The notes beneath the pieces were generated by a model. It saw only the letters and a program-made list of their open reading frames with translations, was not told the DNA's origin and did no database searches. Positions 23,935-36,575 of a stretch of DNA of 64,000 nt are shown here, one piece after another. The position numbers and the translations under genes are program-made. The stretch comes from Pararge aegeria (lineage: Eukaryota > Arthropoda > Insecta > Lepidoptera > Nymphalidae), in the NCBI RefSeq assembly GCF_905163445.1, contig NC_053195.1, positions 7,368,501 through 7,432,500 on the forward strand, written 5' to 3'. How positions within the stretch are numbered: position 1 is the stretch's first letter; each line of letters begins with the position of its first letter.

Positions 23935-26657
23935 CTGCTGCTGTTGCTGGATCAGCTGTTGCTGTTTCATCTGAGCGTCATGAGCGAAGGGCATGGCGTC
24001 GAAGGGCGGTGGTGGCAACATGAGCGACACCAGGGGCGGCTGAAGGTTCATGGCCGCCAGGGCACCCATGTTCAAGCCCAACGGAAGTCCTAGTGACAAC
24101 ATTTGAGCCATCATCGGGTGCAACTGTCCGAGCTGTTGTTGCAACTGCAGCATATTCAAAGCAGCCTGCATCTCTTGCACTTGTGCAGCCAATAGAGCTC
24201 CAGCCTGTGCTTCGCCCGGACCGTTTGCATTTTCGTTAAAGTTCCCACTGGTGTCACCACGAGGCGACGGTGAACGGTCACCCTGCGGCGCGGGAGACGC
24301 AGCCCGCGGTGAGTTAGGAGCACCGGACTTCCTCTCATATTCCGATTTAAACTGTTCCGCGAACTGCTCCAAAAATTCGAGAGGAACTTTATCTTTATGC
24401 ACTTCTTCACAGTGGGTCTTTAAAACAAAAACACTAGAAAACTCCTTGTTACAATGTTGACACGTCGATTTTGTCTCACTGTCTGGGGGCTTTTCCTCGG
24501 GCGGAGGCGGCGGTGGACTTGGCGCGCGAGCCATTTCGCGCTCCTCTTGCATTTTGCGCCGCTGGTTCTCATTGTACTGCATCACAAGGTCAAATCCGAA
24601 TGTCTCAAGTAGTTGTTTATACATTTGTGAGTTTCTTTTGGGCGGGTTGCCCTTTGCTACCATCTCGTCTATAGCCGCTGCTTCTGCGTCACCGAGCGGC
24701 GAATGCGCCCGCGCATCTCCAAACGGGCATGAAGTTGCGCGATGTGCGTCGAGTAGCTCCCCAGTTGGGAATGACGCGTGGCAGCGCTCGCACGAGGCGC
24801 TACCTGCACGAGGGGATCGCGGACTACCTGGGCGAGCGGGGGGTGAGGAACGCGGCCCCCCGCTGCTCGTAGACGAAGGGGATGTATTTTTCGGCGACAA
24901 CACGTCTTGTAAAATTTTGGCGGGGTCGTTCCTGTCCGGCTGCTCTACTAAAGGCCGTGTCAAGTCCACGTGGCCTGCGGCGGCGAGCTCCTGCAGTTTA
25001 CCCGCTCGCGTTTGATGTAAAACCGACCTCATGTGAATATCAAGTGTGCTTCCTTGCGTGTACGCAACTTTGCATATGTTACACTTGTATCTTTTACGAT
25101 CATCCTCCTCGCTAGACGTACTTTTAGGTGTAAGTGTTAAATTGGAGGGAGCAGTACCAGCACCGGGCGAGACGGGTGGATTATTATTATTCTGTTGTTC
25201 TTGCATAGCACGTTTTAATTTGTGCAAATGACTAACACTATTGTAATGAACAAGTAGGATATTCTTTTGCGTGAAAGATTCCTTGCACACATCACACTTG
25301 AATGGTCTGTTTGGATCGAGATATTTTTCCATGGGGTATGTTAGTTTCTCGCCTTTTCTGTGTAGAAGAGTCTTGTTGTGTGCTGTCAAATATGATTGGC
25401 GTGTGAAAGCGACTTTGCATCGATGGCATTTATATTTTCTGTTAGGATCATTGTAGGAGTCTTCTGCCATTGCCTGTGAATTTAAATAGTCTTCAAGGAA
25501 TTGCTGATCTTTGTAAATTATTGAATCGTCTGAGTTTTCGGCATCGTTATGTCCGGATTCATCATTAGCTGTTGCACTCGAGTCTCTGTCTTCCATTTCA
25601 AGTTCATCTTCAGGAGTTCGTAGCGCTTCTTTGCGTAGTAAATCTGCAGTAGCAGCATCTAAAACAACACCGTGTCCAGCTTGTAGTAAAGGATTAGAGG
25701 CAAGACTTCTTTTGAAAGCCGAAAGATCTTCTTCTGAAAGTTCAGGATGTGATGTTTCAACATGTTTCTGAAGAGCCATCACAGATCTAAAGCTTCGTCC
25801 ACATAGAACACATTTCGTAGCATCGCGTATGACATGGTATTGAGAGTGTAATTGCAATTTTTCAACCGTTTTGAATGCCAAGCTGCATTGATTGCATCGG
25901 TATTTATATACATGTTTCTCCGAGACCGACATATTTGCAATAGAATTACGCGCATGAGCTTCTCTAAAATGATTTTGCAAAGCGTGCGCAGAATCAAAAT
26001 ACCGATTACAACCTTTTTTCCAACAAACATAGCCTGGTCCTTGCGGTGTTTGCTTTAGTTCCAAGTGACCAGATTCATTTTGATGTTGGCATAATTCGTC
26101 AACATTGCGAAATGTGCGATTACACGTTGAACATCGTTCCATCTCACCGTCAACGCTGCCTTCAGAACGAGGCGATGAGATTTCTCTTTCATTCTCTTCA
26201 TTTTGTCTCGACTCCTCTCTCTGCGATTGGGTTGCACCATTTAGCCAATGGCTTTGATCTACAAGAAGCAGCAGCCGTTGCAATCCTTCTGAGTTTACAG
26301 AATGAATCTGCATAACATGCCTTTCTAAGGCCGGTCTCTCTTTGAACGCATCTTGGCATAGAGGACAAATGAAGTGCCGAACGTTGTCGCCGTGAACTGA
26401 GTTGACATGTGCAGATAATCTGTGTTCACCGTTACAGCTAAAGTTGCAATACGGACAGACATGTGGTCCAGGTGTTTCTTGTTCGTCATCTTTGTCACTG
26501 CTACTTTGTTGAGATTGTTGTTGGGCAACTTGCTGTTGGTGATGTTGAAGTTGCTGCTGTTGTTGTTGCTGAACAACCTGTTGTTGGTGTTGTTCTAAAA
26601 ACCGCATCATCTTTTGCTCTTGCGTTAATTCTGGTTTTTGATCGATTGGCTCCTTAT
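23935..26657 (-). CDS. zfh2: zfh2, coding exon 2 (eleven zinc fingers)
   Basis: Acceptor TTTTGTTAACAG|ATAAGG supplies AT to the G left by exon 1, making GAT (Asp 911). The donor is CAGCAG|GTGAGA in phase 0. Residues 911-1818. A Gln-rich tract (about 935-960) is followed by C2H2-type fingers at 978-999, 1008-1029, 1086-1108, 1122-1145 (C-x4-C spacing), 1165-1185, 1193-1214, 1321-1343, 1365-1387, 1436-1458, 1533-1554 (last ligand Cys) and 1643-1664. The linker with KRNSQMYKQLLETFGFDLVM before the last finger, and VPLEFLEQFAEQF after it, are strongly family-specific ZFHX3/4 segments. A VDLTRP motif near 1474 is PxDLS-like. The exon ends in a Gln-rich stretch. The two flanking splice phases agree with exons 1 and 3, so no coding exon needs to be missing between them. 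Confidence 0.96.
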
Positions 26658-28207
26658 CTGTTAACAAAATAAAATATTTTATTTGATTAATTGTCATTAC
26701 TAAAAAATTTCAGATTATTTTTTAATATGAATCCGACAAACCTCTCACTTCAAAATCTACAAACAGAATGGAATAGTGATCAGTAAACTGTGTTCATATA
26801 TTACACACAATGTCTACCTACATCTACGTGAGATTTATCTGCAAAAAAGATTATTTTCTATAAATGAAGCTGACTATTGTTCGGTGTAGCGTTTGTTGCT
26901 TTTCTGAATTGAAGTTAAAATAAAATTCTTCTCCTTTATATTATTAGTAGGACTCGTTTTGTTTGCGACGTCCCGGCAAGACAAAGGTATCGCTCTATCC
27001 ATCCCGTACGCACACACCTACAGATGTATTAATGCTAACGTAACAAGTATATTGTAATTTCGCACACAAAGGAGATACAGGACGGGCAAACAATCATTGT
27101 TCATTATTACAAAAGGTTTCGAATATTTCGTTTCGCATCGGATCAAATGCATTCGGGTGATCGACATACGTGACGATGAGTGTGAGCGAGATGAGGATAC
27201 GTCGTTAGTGTGTGTGCAATTATTATTTGACCAGGGATATGTCCGCCAGCGTGTGAAAGAAGCTGGCCCGCATTGTTTACGCTCAAATAAGGAAGGTGAA
27301 AGAAACGACCGATGCGAGGAGCACACGAGGTTCGTTAAGGAAACGTTACAATTAGGTAAACTTTAATAAAATAACTGATTTTGACAAGGCCCCTCCTGGA
27401 ATAATAAGGTAACATTTTTTGAAGGGCCATTTTTATTTTTAATAGTAATAAAATTGCACTCCATTGTATGGCAATGCAATTGTTTTCCTCTTACTTGTAT
27501 GTGCTTGGATTACGCGGTAATACCTAGAATAAGTAACATTTAACTTTCGCAGTTTAAAAACATATGGATCATATACTACCGAAACTTTGAAATTAATTAA
27601 TTATTAATTAAAAGCCTATATAGTTTGATCTCGATTTCACAAGAAGAAAATACCAGATAATAGTATTGCTAAACACAAGAGTTTAAAACCGTTTGGGTCA
27701 ACGGGAGATAGCTACTACTTCAATTTAGGATAGATTGAATAAGGAATTAATTTTCATAAAAAACATAAGTTTACATAGAATAGTATTTACATCTACCTAA
27801 CGTCTAAAAAGTAACCAACTAATAAATTGAAAATAAAGTTCAATTATTTTGGCGTACGATTTTCACACAATAATTACCAGTAGCATGAGCACATTTTTTT
27901 GACTTAATTAAAACTTGAAATTATCTCACAGTCGGCCGCAGCTGAAACCAGTCTGTCCCCTGTTCGGGAACCTGTTTCATAGTTTTAAGCAGTTAAAACC
28001 GTTACATCTAATGAAGGGGAGAGGGCTAAGTAAGTACGAGTCAATGTAATAATAATCAAAAGAGAACTGACCCTAATATTGGACTGTAGTGACCAGTACG
28101 TAGTCTGCTCTTGTAGAAATTATAAAAGCATGTAGACAAATCCCTTTTATTCGAGGTTACCAATGATTTCGTCGTGTAAGTACCAATAGTCCGGAATCGT
28201 CTTCGTT

Positions 28208-28501
28208 TTAGCATTCATTAGGTAATAATTTAGCTTTGAGATGTTTGAAATCGTCGATATTCGCTTGCAGTGCAGTGCACATTTGAAATAAAATCGGGGC
28301 ATAATTATTATCTATAACAACGTAATATAAAATTGCCGACCTAAAGTCTGGTAGGAGCATGACCAGGTATAATATGGCCGGTGTCTGCATAAAATGGCAT
28401 CTCCAACGCTTTTTGTCAATGGACAAAGGATCTTTTCTAAGGAAACACCACATCGTTATAGCGTCGTAAAGTAAGTATTGTGTATGAGTTTTGTTTTGCA
28501 A
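28208..28501 (-). other. unrecognised 97-codon open frame in zfh2 intron
   Basis: The translation is hydrophobic with aromatic and Leu-rich patches and ends in an amphipathic LQANIDDFKHLKAKLLP segment, which superficially recalls part of an insect chemoreceptor. It has no splice or phase relation to zfh2 that I can justify, and flanking frames hold stops. It could be a gene fragment, a TE piece or chance. Confidence 0.15.
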
Positions 28502-29080
28502 GATTTGGGTCAGGATTTTTACAATGTGGCGTCAGGGACAACAATGAAATTTTTGAATATTTTATGGGCTACGGTGTTACTGTATGTAACCCAGAGATTC
28601 GTTAACGATTTCCGTTGCGTATCTTTATAATGCTCGGAGTATTAAAATAAATTAAAAAAAACACATGATGCAGTTTTAAGGTGGAGCATTCGGTTGAGCT
28701 GTAAAGGCTGTAACCAAATATTCTTAATACAAAATAGTTAATTTAACCATTGATAATATATATTCGAAATATTCACTGCACCAAACCTCAATGATTGAAA
28801 GGCAACCTATTTTTAGTAAGTAATAGATGACAATTCAGTATAGCTAAAGTATAGATATTTTAATAAAAATGAATTATGAACACAGGACAACCAAAAGATT
28901 ATAATTCAAGGTATGTAATCTTCATTCTTCGAATGCACCGCTCAAAGATTTGATTTATTGCTTGGTTATCGCAAGACTTACTACATAGGGTTTATTAGTA
29001 TACACCTGAGCAAACAAATGCATGTTAATAAGTAGGAACCTATTTGTTATATTTTAAAGTTGTACCTATAGGAAATGAGT

Positions 29081-29086
<6 letters not shown>

Positions 29087-29117
<31 letters not shown>
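29087..29117. repeat. (GT)n microsatellite
   Basis: About fifteen uninterrupted TG units within zfh2 intron 1. Confidence 0.95.
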
Positions 29118-29121
<4 letters not shown>

Positions 29122-29499
29122 AATAACAGTGAATATTTAAATATCGTGAAATTTTGTTATGTATGAATGGTTGTGATGTTTTATCTATTATAGGTATTTT
29201 CTCCTTGGCATCTAGTCTTTTCTCCATAGATTTATTCAAGACATAGACACTCAGCATATTATAAAATTTCTTAAATATTTATAAGAAATTTTGCCTCGGG
29301 AGAAACTGTTTTTGGACGTTGTTGCGGCCAACAGCTCAAGTTCGAACGTATATTTAATTTTCGTTTCGTCCTTTAAATCAGAGTTTCATACAATTTTAAG
29401 CTAATAGTAGTAAAAAAATTTAATAGTCACTTGGTCAAATATTGGTGAAAGCATTGGTCGGTAGAGTACCTACTCAATAAGGTAAAAATAAGTAATAAG

Positions 29500-29860
29500 C
29501 ATAAACATGAGGGCACAATGGTGCAAAGCGGATTTCTTTCGCTTGTGCTTTTCACTCGGTGTTTATCGTATTTCACCGCAGCCATAAAGATGCGACGGGC
29601 AATGCGGCCGGCGATGCGGCGACATTGTAAGATGATGTAGCAGCCTCATCACAAGGGGGCAATCATCCTTAATGCGCGACGGCCACATACGTAATGCGAG
29701 TCATTGTCCCGCGTGCGGTACTTATGGAAAATTCGCGTTCTCAATTCAAATCTTCTCTCCGTCTCCTTCGCTCGCGGGGCGGAGCCGCCTCCGGCCAATG
29801 ACGAAGTTCGAATGTGGCGACAACGTGTAAGGCGTTCGTTATTAAAGAAACCTGTTCTAA
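29500..29860. promoter_or_regulatory. candidate intronic enhancer
   Basis: A sharp GC-richer island (GGGCAATGCGGCCGGCGATG, GCGCGACGGCCACATACG, GCTCGCGGGGCGGAGCC) in AT-rich intron, free of known repeats and of plausible coding frames. This contrast is typical of conserved regulatory blocks around insect developmental genes. Confidence 0.35.
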
Positions 29861-30994
29861 TGTTGCGCGCTTTAAATTAAATTTTGGTCCGTGTGTAATT
29901 ATCTCATTATTGTCATTACGAATTCCTTGCTAAATGCTCATCGCTTTAAAAGGAGATTGCCTCTTGGATCAGACACGATGTGACAGTCACGTGAGCACTA
30001 TGATAACGAGCTCCTTAATTTTGATTACGCAAACAGAAATATAATAAAAAACACTTACGCCAATTAATACATAATAATCCTACGTTCTTTCACGCGGTTC
30101 ACGAAAGAAGCTTTGTTTGAAAAAAATGCAGTACAAAATTGATTAAGGAACGAATCGGATTAAATTGGAAACCGATAGTGACGTTTCGAAATCACATTCA
30201 TAAGTTGGTTCAGTATTACCTACTTTATCGATACGAACGCTGGTAATGGTTTTGGTTGAATTAATTTTAATGGGATTTTCACGCCTTATAGAATAAAACT
30301 TGCGAAATGTGTTATCACAAAAGTAATAAATAATAAAACGTTTTTCCTACACAATTGAAAAGGTTTTAAAAAAACAATGTCTAGCGGCTACTAAAAAGAG
30401 AATTATTGGATAAGAAGCGCACGCGCATCTAATAGCGTACCGAGTGTTTTTATGGACAGCTTATAGTTCTGACATATTTTTTGTGGCAGTATTTTGTTCC
30501 CATCTTAGATATCATTAAAAGTTGTTACTTAAAGAGACAATGACTCGAGGAAGTTAATTCACAATAATAATAACAATAGGATAGTCACGCTTGGAAAGGC
30601 ATTAGTGGCAAACACGAGTAGCAATTTCCTTATTACCACTCTGATAAACATGAAAGGAGACAACGTCGTACCTGCTCCATAGTTCAGATTAGTGTCAAAT
30701 TAATTATATATACCTAATTGCAGGGTTTTGATATACTAGCAACTAATGTTTGAATTGTACTTACAACAAATTATTGCACAAATTTCGAAGCATTTGCTGC
30801 TGTCCGCGAAGAAATTACATCCTTAATTTATGAAAATAATTTAAATTGATTCATTTGATCTTTAACAAAACAATTGTAATAATAGTATACTTCCACGATT
30901 GAGAACCTAATAGTTTTTTTAATCCGTTGGAAACTAAGAGGTTTGACGGTTCAAGCTAATCGGTTTTTTATTTCGAATAAGAATTTAAGCTTAC

Positions 30995-33725
30995 CATTGT
31001 CTTGTTGATCAAATGGACTCGGTAGCTCAGGCGGTTGAGGGATGACTTGGAACAGCTCAGCAACATCCGGCGTCGGGTCTTTGCCTTCAGACCGGCGTTG
31101 AAGTTGATGGATTTGTTCCATTTGCAAATGTTTGACCGAGCGTACGTGTTGTAGGAGTGACAGTCTATGTGGTGCACCGAAGCCACATAACGCACATCGG
31201 TATACTCGAGGACGTTCCCGAGGTATCCTCGAGGCACAGTCTCGTAAATGTCTTAGCAGTAGGGCAGCAGCTTCGTGCCTGGCTCCAGCGGCATGCAGTT
31301 GCAGTTTGTGTGCTGAATTTGTATAATAATCACAAGCACAACATCTGACTTGCACCCCACCGACCCCTGCACCACCAGTCCCTACACCGCCACAGAACTT
31401 TAATTTCCATTCATTTCTTGGACCACCTTCCTTTACATGATTAACATGCTGTAGCCTTTGTAGATGTTTGTCCGTTTTGCAATGCAATTGAAAATTTGCC
31501 TTTAAATTAGTTTTGTATGTGCATAATTTACAAACGTAGTGACCGGCTACTAAAGCTAATATTTCTTGTTCTCTGATCTTTGTGCGATCTTGTGCGAGAT
31601 GATGACCCAACGCCTCTAAAGAATCTGTTGAAAAGCAGTTGCAAATGCAGCAGTGAAACGTTCTTTCTGGTTCTGGATCCGCTGGTTCTGGTGGTGGTTC
31701 CATAGCCTCTGGATTTAAACCAACATCTAAATGAGCACCTAATTCTGGGGGAGAGGGTCCAGGGCCACCAGTCATAAGCTGAATCATCAGAGCTTGGTTG
31801 TACGCCATGTCAGCTAAAGCGGCCTCTGGGTTGGGTGGAGGAGCATCGCTACCGTGAAAATGTAACAAACTTTCTAACTGCTGGTGACTTTGTTGTCGGT
31901 GATGAAGAGCTGACAATGTTTGCATGTGTTTGACATTTTGCTGAAGGACAAGCATATTATGGGTATGCTTTTCCGATGTCATATGTATCCTTAAATTACG
32001 TGCAACATTAGTTTCATAATTGCATACATCACATCGAAATGTTGGCTTTGGTTTCTGACCCAAGGGCGAATGGTGGGGTAGTGGAGGTTTATGAACTCCT
32101 GGTGGCGTATGCTGGGCTGGTGGTAAGTTTCCTTCAGCAGGGTTGCCACCATTCTGCAACTCCTGCATATTATTCAGATGTTTGTCAGATTGCATGTGTA
32201 TGCTTAGGTTTCCTTTTGTCGTGGTCGAGTAATTGCACACTTCGCATCGGTAAGGTTTGTATCCACAGGTGTAAGTTTCCCCACGTGCTAACCGTGGATG
32301 TGGTTGACCAGCAATACAATAAATACAACTTGTTTCTGCTTCTGGATGTTTCTCTTTCATATGTATTTCTAATGTTTCTTGATATTTGTAATGCCAATTA
32401 CACTTTGGACATTTTAATGTTTTACAGGAATTTCGACTATGCATGCCAGCCAATGGGCCACCTAATCTTCCTGAATTTAAAATAAGCTCGCATTTTGGAC
32501 AATCAGCTCCAGAGGGTCGACCTCCGAGATGATCTGGGCATACTCCTATCGTTGTACCAGAAAGAAAAGCTGGAGGTGCTGTTTGAAACGGTGGGGATGA
32601 ATTAGGGCTACTACGATGTTGTACAGACGCATTTATTGTGTGCGGATGTGCAACTGAAATCATGGAATGTTGTGGAATCAATGATTCAGTCATCGATCTA
32701 GGTGGCCTCCAAGATGGCGGACTAGGTCTTCTGTCATCACAGGATCCATTGGGTAACAACATTGATTCGTTTTCTCTCTCTGGCGTTATTACATCCGGTC
32801 GCTTATCCATGGAAGGACTGGATAGTTCTGATATATTGGCAGGACTGCCCGACATTGAAGCACGTGGTGGTGCAGCAGCCCCAACGGGTTCCAAAAATGA
32901 GACTAGGGGTTCTTTATCCTTTCCAACGCACTGTATGATTGCCGATGCATTTTCTCTTGATAGGGCATCTCTTTCTGTATCAAGTAATGATAAACTGTGA
33001 TCGGATTGGGCATGCGCTACAAAAGATTTGGCGTATCCAAAACTCAATTTACAAATAAAACACATAAGTATCGGTTTAACCGGTACGATAATAGGGCACT
33101 CCGGCATTGGAGACGATGGTCTAGGAGCGTCTTTTCCACCACGAAAACTAAACACTCGATAACTATGCATCACTGGTGCGTCTGGCCTCGCTCGTGCTCT
33201 CTCAGCAGCCAATCTTCCGTATAAAGCTCCATATAGTGATGGATTCCTCGATACGTAGAATGCACTAGCAATTTGAGGGAATTCGAGTTGCCTTTCAACC
33301 ACGTTTCGGTCTCGACTGTCCACTATGCACCCAGGTTCAATTTTGGGCAGATCAGGCAAGCTCGTCTCGCCCTCCGAGATTTCTGGATCTTCGATAATAT
33401 ACGCAGATCCGTCAGGGTTGTAGACGATCTTGCCATCAAAATGTTCTACATCGGAGGAGAGGGGTGGTGAATCTCGGCGCGAGGTGAGGTCGACGGCGTC
33501 CGGTGCGGCTGGAGGAGACGTGGGCGCTGGCGCGGACGATGGTGCCGGGGTGGGTGCCGCTGGGGCCGCAGGAGCGTTCCGCGGCTCCTCCTCGGGGCTC
33601 ATATTGCCGTCGTCTTCGTCCGGCTCGAGCGCGGCTGAACTTTGGGGATCGTCGCGCTTGCGGCGCCGCTTGCGCTCCGGAGGCGGGCCGCTAGCGGGGC
33701 CGCCGGGCTGCAGCGGCGTGGGCAT
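30995..33725 (-). CDS. zfh2: zfh2, coding exon 1 (N-terminus, eight zinc fingers)
   Basis: The start is the ATG at 33725 (GGCGCCATGC). The same frame upstream meets TGA at 33752-33750, so translation must begin in this exon; a TTG five codons earlier is unlikely. The donor is AATG|GTAAGC, after 910 codons plus 1 nt. Order: a basic nuclear-localisation-like ERKRRRKR (about 17-24), an Ala/Pro-rich acidic region with AVDLTSR near 77-83, then fingers at 222-243, 439-460, 494-516, 565-587, 692-709 (imperfect: adjacent His ligands), 732-754, 795-817 and 844-866. Several fingers have the YxCxxCxYxT...H(M/L)xSxxH form of ATBF1-type proteins. An LESLL motif lies near residue 617. The 5' part of the exon is far more GC-rich than its surroundings. 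Confidence 0.93.
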
Positions 33726-33761
33726 GGCGCCGGGCGTCAAAGGCCGGCATCACATGCTCTC
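33691..33761 (-). promoter_or_regulatory. zfh2: zfh2 5' leader with start-stop element and overlapping uORF
   Basis: The exon begins after acceptor AAATTACAG|GAGAGC at 33762/33761. Within 36 nt of leader there are two upstream ATGs in the overlapping word ATGTGATG. The first (33755-33753) is immediately followed by TGA. The second (33750-33748) opens a 19-codon uORF in another frame that ends at TAG 33693-33691, beyond the main ATG at 33725. The first ATG has A at -3. Such an arrangement should lower or gate initiation at the main start. Leader sequence in a preceding exon is not known. Confidence 0.65.
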
Positions 33762-36433
33762 CTGTAATTTAAAAACTCGAATTAGATACTTTGCTGGATT
33801 CCCAATCATTTGTTAATCTAAAAAACTACGTATTTAGGTATGCACTGCTTTGATTTTAGCTGTGGAAGTTTTATAGACCAAGTAACAAACTTTTGTGTTG
33901 AAGTATGACGCCATGTTGATTTTTTTCTCACGGACTAGTTTAACTTAATAAGCGATGCGACAATTCAATACATTTGTATAGGCCGGCATTGTAAACGGAA
34001 ATAGGTGGAGACGATCATTTATAGCGACTGATTGTTTTGTGTTTATTTATTTTTTAGTAAGTTTATTTCAAAATAATTCCACGTTCAAATCAAATGTATT
34101 AAGAAATTAATACCTACCTATTAGATAGTTCACTTTTATTAACAGGTAAATATTCCGAAAGTTAAACGATTTATGCGGCTTCTGATTACATAGGCGAACG
34201 TATCCTCTGATGAAAACTTATAAAATGAATCTATTGAATGATCAAATTAAAATATTTGATAATAAGCGCTTATCTAACTGGCATTTGCGCAAACAACTGT
34301 GATCAATTTATCCGTCTGACAGCCTGTCATCGCTGTCAAAAACGACATTTTTACAATTAAGCAACCAATATCATAGGGAACTCGGCATACACACATTTTA
34401 CGTTCCTAAGGCGAAATGTATCGTAGGAATACCTTCCTTAATTCATATAGCATTAGAAACATAAATAAAATAAACAGAAATTTGATAGCGTTCCAAGTAG
34501 GTAATCTAAAATGAAAATTTGTTAAAAAAGCAAGATTAAGCCGTCATCTCTGTTATCTTGCTGTTATCTAACAAACACATAGGAGTATGTCCGACGAAAC
34601 CTTACCTACATAACCAAAGCTGACAGATTAGGTACATGACTGTTTATTTAATTGACAAAGTGTAGATAGTAATAGGTATATCACTAAAGGTAAACGAATA
34701 CAAGCTAGGGGAACACGAATACATTGTAGGACATTATCTCACGATAGCTATATCGTCTTTATACCCATCTACTCAGAGAGAAGTTTAGTTCTCCAGCCGT
34801 GAGATATTTACTCCGATATCTAATTACTGGGCACAAGCCAACTCAGAGGGGATAGGAGACAGAGCTTTTTATGAACTAAGGTGTGGCGGTCTCTACATTA
34901 TATAACTAGATGGCGTCACAAAGATCCTGCATCGCGCTAGCAATTTGTTCACAAATAATGACCCCGTACGAACACCCGGAATTTTTGACCAGGTTTAGGA
35001 AACTAAACCGGTGAAAAAGTACCAAACTAGAACATTTTTACTATTGACTTCCAAAATAGAAGTTTTTGTTCAATTTATAAGAATAATAGCCGTGTACCAT
35101 ATACATAATATGAGAGTTCACAGGCTGCTTTTGTATCTCAATTGACATCAAATGATCTGTTCAATCCATATTTTGTATTCTGAAACCAAAGTTTCTACCC
35201 GAGTTCATTTCAACTCTGTTCGTAGATAAAATTTCGTAATGATTAATAATGGTTTGAGCTTTATTTTATGGCAACCATCCAGTGGCTAGCCTAATTGCAT
35301 GTTAACTGAGATATAGAATATCCCTGCTGAAGCCATTTAGTCAAACAAACCGGGTATGTTTCGGTTTCGAAAGGTCTTGCTGGAACTGTTTATTTTTTCG
35401 GTCTGAAAAAATATCCTATATCCGTTTTCAGAATACAAGCTTATCTTTCCTAAATTTTCTAGTTTCTTAATATCCTAGAAGATCGGTGCAGAGGTTTAGT
35501 CAAAGAAAGGTAACAAACAAACAAACATAAACACTTACGTATTTATATCGCTGGTTGCCGTTACCTGAAATGATTATAATACCAAGTATGAAATTACTTG
35601 AACATCGGAGTAAAATGAATGTTAAAGCTTAAATTTGCCTACAATTCTTTAAGCTAGGACTTAAGCCAGAACGTCATAACAGACATCCGAAGTACCTAAA
35701 GGATATGCAACTCTAAAACGAGTGAGATTAGGCCCATTTTACTTTGACGAAAGGTACTGTTTAATACTCGAAAACAAATCCTCAATTACGAGCGAGTTAC
35801 GCTTGTACCAAATCTACTGGCCTTAGTTGTTTTTATCTTCGACGGTATGCAAAATAATTAATATTATCAATTAAAATATAATAATATTGAACAAAATGAT
35901 TTCCGTCAACGCAACAGGAAAATACGCGTCTCGATTGATAATAAAATGAATACAATAATTAATAAACTGATAGTTAATTTGCAGAATTTTTAACTCGTTT
36001 TATTATTTATGAGTAATTCGCATATTTCACAATACACTAATCACTCTGACTAATGAATGAGTGAATAAACGCAGGATGTGTCGTTGATACCTACATATAT
36101 TATATCAAATAATTCGAAACAAGACGAAATATGCAAACGTTCATAGCTCATAAGACGGTAAGTGAATTTTTTTTCTACTTCGGAGTGCGATAGGATAATC
36201 AGTGCATAAGCATAGTAAATTTTTTCTCACTTAAATACAATTTTAATAGAAAAGCGTTTTTGAAACTATTGATACTTAGTTATTAATGTGTATAGTAATA
36301 GTAAAAAAAAAAAAATAACGAACCCCCGATTTTCAACATACATTATTATATTAGTGAATCTATTTAGGTAGTTGCGAAATAATATGTAATCCGCCATTTT
36401 GTGGCGGCGGCAATCCAAAGATTTTCATTCGAC
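33762..36433 (-). other. 5' intron of zfh2 or upstream DNA
   Basis: No coding exon found. About 35330-35570 is a decayed TE fragment ending GATCGGTGCAGAGGTTTAGT...(ACAA)n. The remaining sequence is AT-rich and unannotated. Confidence 0.5.
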
Positions 36434-36575
36434 ATAAATAAATATACCATATATAGGCCATCTAGCCCCAAAGTAAGCGTAGCTTGTGTTATGGGTACTA
36501 AGATAACTGATGAATAACATACATAATATACATATAAACACCCAGACACTGAAAAACATTCATGGTCATCACACG
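36434..36575 (-). mobile_element. tRNA-derived SINE, 5'-truncated
   Basis: The minus strand carries CAGTGTCTGGGTGTTTATAT and GGGGCTAGATGGCC plus a (TATT)n-like tail. The tRNA-related half with A and B boxes is absent. Confidence 0.7.

Larger units (their letters stand above)
26658..30994 (-). other. zfh2: zfh2 intron between coding exons 1 and 2
   Basis: 4337 bp, phase 1, donor AATG|GTAAGC and acceptor TTAACAG. Contents: a (GT)n microsatellite, a TAATTA cluster at 27591-27613, a GC-richer candidate enhancer at 29500-29860, and an unexplained 97-codon minus-strand open frame at 28501-28208. No further coding exon is required by the phases. Confidence 0.9.

Noticed and set aside
24554..25015. 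153-codon plus-strand frame opposite exon 2
   Set aside because: Shadow of the real minus-strand zinc-finger frame.
26658..26697. Codons upstream of exon 2 (MTINQIKYF...) as the start of a separate protein
   Set aside because: They are intron sequence before a clear TTAACAG acceptor whose phase fits exon 1.
32039..32485. 148-codon plus-strand open frame opposite zfh2 exon 1
   Set aside because: Antisense to several zinc-finger codons; no independent signal.
33738..33740. TTG at 33740 as the zfh2 start codon
   Set aside because: An ATG lies five codons downstream in the same frame. Non-ATG starts are rare in animals and need special evidence.
33430..33816. 128-codon plus-strand open frame opposite zfh2 exon 1
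   Set aside because: Antisense shadow of the GC-rich Ala/Pro-coding part of exon 1; its composition mirrors the real frame and it has no domain.
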